Positions 7,412 through 9,236 of a stretch of DNA of 9,236 nt are shown one piece after another; within the stretch, counting starts at the first letter, position 1, and each line of letters starts with the position of its first letter. The stretch covers positions 1 to 9,236 of the forward strand of contig CALGXU010000490.1 in the NCBI GenBank assembly GCA_937935205.1, given 5' to 3'. The position numbers and the translations under genes are program-made. The DNA comes from an uncultured Rothia sp. (GTDB lineage: Bacteria > Actinomycetota > Actinomycetes > Actinomycetales > Micrococcaceae). The notes under the pieces are model-generated. The model made no database searches, was not told the origin of the DNA, and saw nothing but the letters and a program-made list of their open reading frames with translations.

Positions 7412-7448
7412 CGTCCCCTCCCACCCCGAACCGGGGTAGAAGGGGACG
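7412..7448 (-). terminator. Terminator after pepN
   Basis: Outer arms CGTCCCCT (7412-7419) and AGGGGACG (7441-7448) enclose a 3x3 internal loop and an inner ACCCC/GGGGT stem with a small loop. Read on the minus strand it is followed by TTTTGC, and it starts 52 bases after the pepN stop. Confidence 0.8.
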
Positions 7449-7500
7449 AGTAAAAACCTATGAGAGCAGGCGATGAACCCGCCTCAGCTCATAAGCATTG

Positions 7501-9236
7501 TTAGATGTCAGCAGCCTGAACCTTCAGTGCACGAGCCACGCCGTCGCGTGCCTCCGCAATCTGACGGTACAGAGCCGCAGCATCCTCAGGCAGAGACGCC
7601 AGGTACGCCTCGGTACGCTCCAGCAGCTCAGCAGTCGGTACGCTCGGGTACATGCCACCAATAATCTGCATGGAAATCTCGTGCGAACGCGAACGCCAAA
7701 TGCCCTCAATCTGCTCGAAGTACGGCTCATCGTACTGGGCAATCAGCTCGGGCTTGCCGGACTTGAAACCGGAAATAGCGTAACGCTGAATCATGTTCGA
7801 CAGCTCGCCGGTCACCATGATCTTGTTCCAGTATTCAGCCTTAGCCTCCGCAGTCGGAAGCGACGCGTATGCCTGAACGGCGTACTGCTGACCGTTAGCG
7901 GTGTTGTCGTTCTCCAGCTCCGCAGCGATTTGCTCGGCGGAGAAACGGCCACCGGTAGCCAGGCGGCACACCAGGTTCCAACGCAGATCAGCGTCAATGT
8001 CCAGGCCCTCAAGGGTCAGCTCACCCTCGAAGAGACGCTGCACGTTGTCGTACTGCTCCTCGGTGCGGGTCTGGTTGATGAACGCCTGCAGCAGCTGCAG
8101 CTGAGCATCCGAGTCGGGCTCTGCAACGCATGCCAGCTCCCACAGACGGTCAGCGGCACGGTGGCGGGTCTCCTCGCGAGCCTCAGGAGCCACGAAGGAG
8201 TGCAGGGTAGCGGACAGGTTGTTGATCTGGGTGCGCAGAGCGGTGGAGTTGGTCTCCTTACCAATGTTGTTCAGTACCAGGTCAACGTACTTACGTGCCG
8301 GCATCTGAGCGTCACGCACGGTATCCCAGAGCGAACCCCAAACCACGCCGCGAGCCACGGAGGAATCAATGTCGCCCAGGTGCTTGATAGCGGTCTCAAT
8401 GGAACGCTCATCCAGGCGAATCTTTGCGTACGCCAGGTCCTCATCGTTCAGCAGCAGCAGGTCGGGGCGCTTCTTACCGAGAGCCTCCTCAACCACGGTC
8501 AGCTCGCCGTCAATGTCCAGCTCGATGCGGTCGGTGCGGGTCAGCTTGCCGTCCACCAGGTTGTAGAAACCAATCACCGCACGGTGCGGGCGCAGAGTCT
8601 CGAAGCCCTCAGCGTAGGACTGACGAATACCCAACGAAGAAATGTTGCCGGCCTCGTCGTTCTCAACCTCAACAGCCAGAGTGTTCACGCCAGCAGTCTC
8701 AAGCCACTTAGCGCTCCACGCACGCACGTCACGGCCGGAGGTGCGTTCCAACTCAACCAGCAGGTCGTCCAGAACGGTGTTGCCCCAGCTGTGCTTATCG
8801 AAGTACACCTTCAGCGCAGCCATGAAGTTCTCCTGGCCAACCCACGCCACCATCTGACGCAGCACCGAAGCGCCCTTTGCGTAGGTGATGCCGTCGAAGT
8901 TCACCTGAACATCGGCGAGGTCGCGAATCTCGGCCACAATCGGGTGGGTCGAGGACAGCTGATCCTGACGGTAGGCCCAGGTCTTCTCCGAAGCGGAGAA
9001 GGTAGCCCACGCCTCCTTGGCATAGCGGGTGTTCTCCGCGGCGGCCAGGGTAGACATGAACTCCGCGAAAGACTCGTTCAGCCACAGGTCGTTCCACCAC
9101 TTCATGGTGACCAGGTCGCCGAACCACATGTGGGCCAGCTCATGCAGAACGGTGATGGCGCGGCGCTCACGCAGAGCCTCCGCAACCTTGGAACGGAAGA
9201 CGTAAGTCTCCAGGTAGGTCACGCAGCCCGCGTTCT
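7501..9236 (-). CDS. pepN: Aminopeptidase N (M1 zinc metallopeptidase), N-terminal part missing
   Basis: The window holds 577 residues; actinobacterial PepN is usually ~850, so about a third lies beyond the edge. The frame is open to the edge, where it begins E-N-A-G-C-V-T-Y-L-E, the tail of the GAMEN substrate-recognition motif. Zinc-site residues are intact: HELAH (31-35 from the first Asn) and the third ligand Glu54 in LNESFAEF, giving HExxH-x18-E. The transition-state Tyr118 lies in ITYAKGASVLRQM. The remainder is the helical ERAP1-like C-terminal domain. M1 aminopeptidases remove N-terminal residues from peptides in the final steps of intracellular protein turnover; there is no sign of secretion in the visible part. 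The stop is TAA at 7503-7501 and a terminator follows. pepN and ettA lie fairly near each other in other actinobacteria, supporting an ordinary chromosomal setting. Confidence 0.95.
   Translation of the reverse strand, partial: NAGCVTYLETYVFRSKVAEALRERRAITVLHELAHMWFGDLVTMKWWNDLWLNESFAEFMSTLAAAENTRYAKEAWATFSASEKTWAYRQDQLSSTHPIVAEIRDLADVQVNFDGITYAKGASVLRQMVAWVGQENFMAALKVYFDKHSWGNTVLDDLLVELERTSGRDVRAWSAKWLETAGVNTLAVEVENDEAGNISSLGIRQSYAEGFETLRPHRAVIGFYNLVDGKLTRTDRIELDIDGELTVVEEALGKKRPDLLLLNDEDLAYAKIRLDERSIETAIKHLGDIDSSVARGVVWGSLWDTVRDAQMPARKYVDLVLNNIGKETNSTALRTQINNLSATLHSFVAPEAREETRHRAADRLWELACVAEPDSDAQLQLLQAFINQTRTEEQYDNVQRLFEGELTLEGLDIDADLRWNLVCRLATGGRFSAEQIAAELENDNTANGQQYAVQAYASLPTAEAKAEYWNKIMVTGELSNMIQRYAISGFKSGKPELIAQYDEPYFEQIEGIWRSRSHEISMQIIGGMYPSVPTAELLERTEAYLASLPEDAAALYRQIAEARDGVARALKVQAADI

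Overview
Most of the window (about 600 to 9236) looks like chromosome of a high-GC Gram-positive actinobacterium. Codon use is strongly C/G-ending, intergenic gaps are short, and nearly every transcription unit ends in a strong hairpin. ettA, tesB and pepN are typical actinobacterial housekeeping genes. A member of the Micrococcaceae such as Rothia fits the composition and protein sequences, but the genus is an inference. The first ~590 bases differ: they are AT-richer (about 45% GC at 61-360 by hand count, against 62-68% just inside ettA) and encode proteins of another character.

Layout. At 1-389 is the 3' part of a Nudix hydrolase gene (+). A near-perfect extended -10 promoter follows, then an ABC-F translation factor gene, ettA (472-2157, +). 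The first ~40 residues of this EttA do not look like EttA. They read like the N-terminus of an ABC exporter ATPase, and the switch falls on the first Walker A motif, where composition also changes. I read 1 to ~590 as DNA from another organism (possibly a Saccharibacteria/TM7-like bacterium) joined to an actinobacterial ettA, either by metagenome misassembly or by recombination. This is the most notable observation in the window.

Next come a DUF308/HdeD-like six-helix membrane protein (2408-2983, +) and, convergent to it across a bidirectional terminator, acyl-CoA thioesterase II tesB (3118-4026, -). A gap carrying four 13-bp tandem repeats separates tesB from a divergent, unrecognised 287-residue protein (4259-5122, +), which ends in a classic terminator. 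A HAD-fold phosphatase (5397-6002, +) follows, preceded by a 31-codon open frame that abuts its start codon. A 19-bp perfect-stem terminator then separates it from a convergent secreted LGFP-repeat/SGNH-hydrolase protein (6139-7296, -), which appears to be transcribed leaderless and whose C-terminus has been altered by a 19-bp tandem duplication. The last gene is aminopeptidase N (pepN, 7501 to the window edge, -), cut off within its GAMEN motif and with its own terminator.

The genes are mostly single transcription units bounded by terminators, not one operon or pathway: translation control (EttA), acyl-CoA hydrolysis (TesB), peptide turnover (PepN) and envelope functions (DUF308 protein, LGFP-SGNH protein). 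I see no rRNA, tRNA, CRISPR array, insertion sequence or prophage gene. No intergenic stretch exceeds 300 bases.
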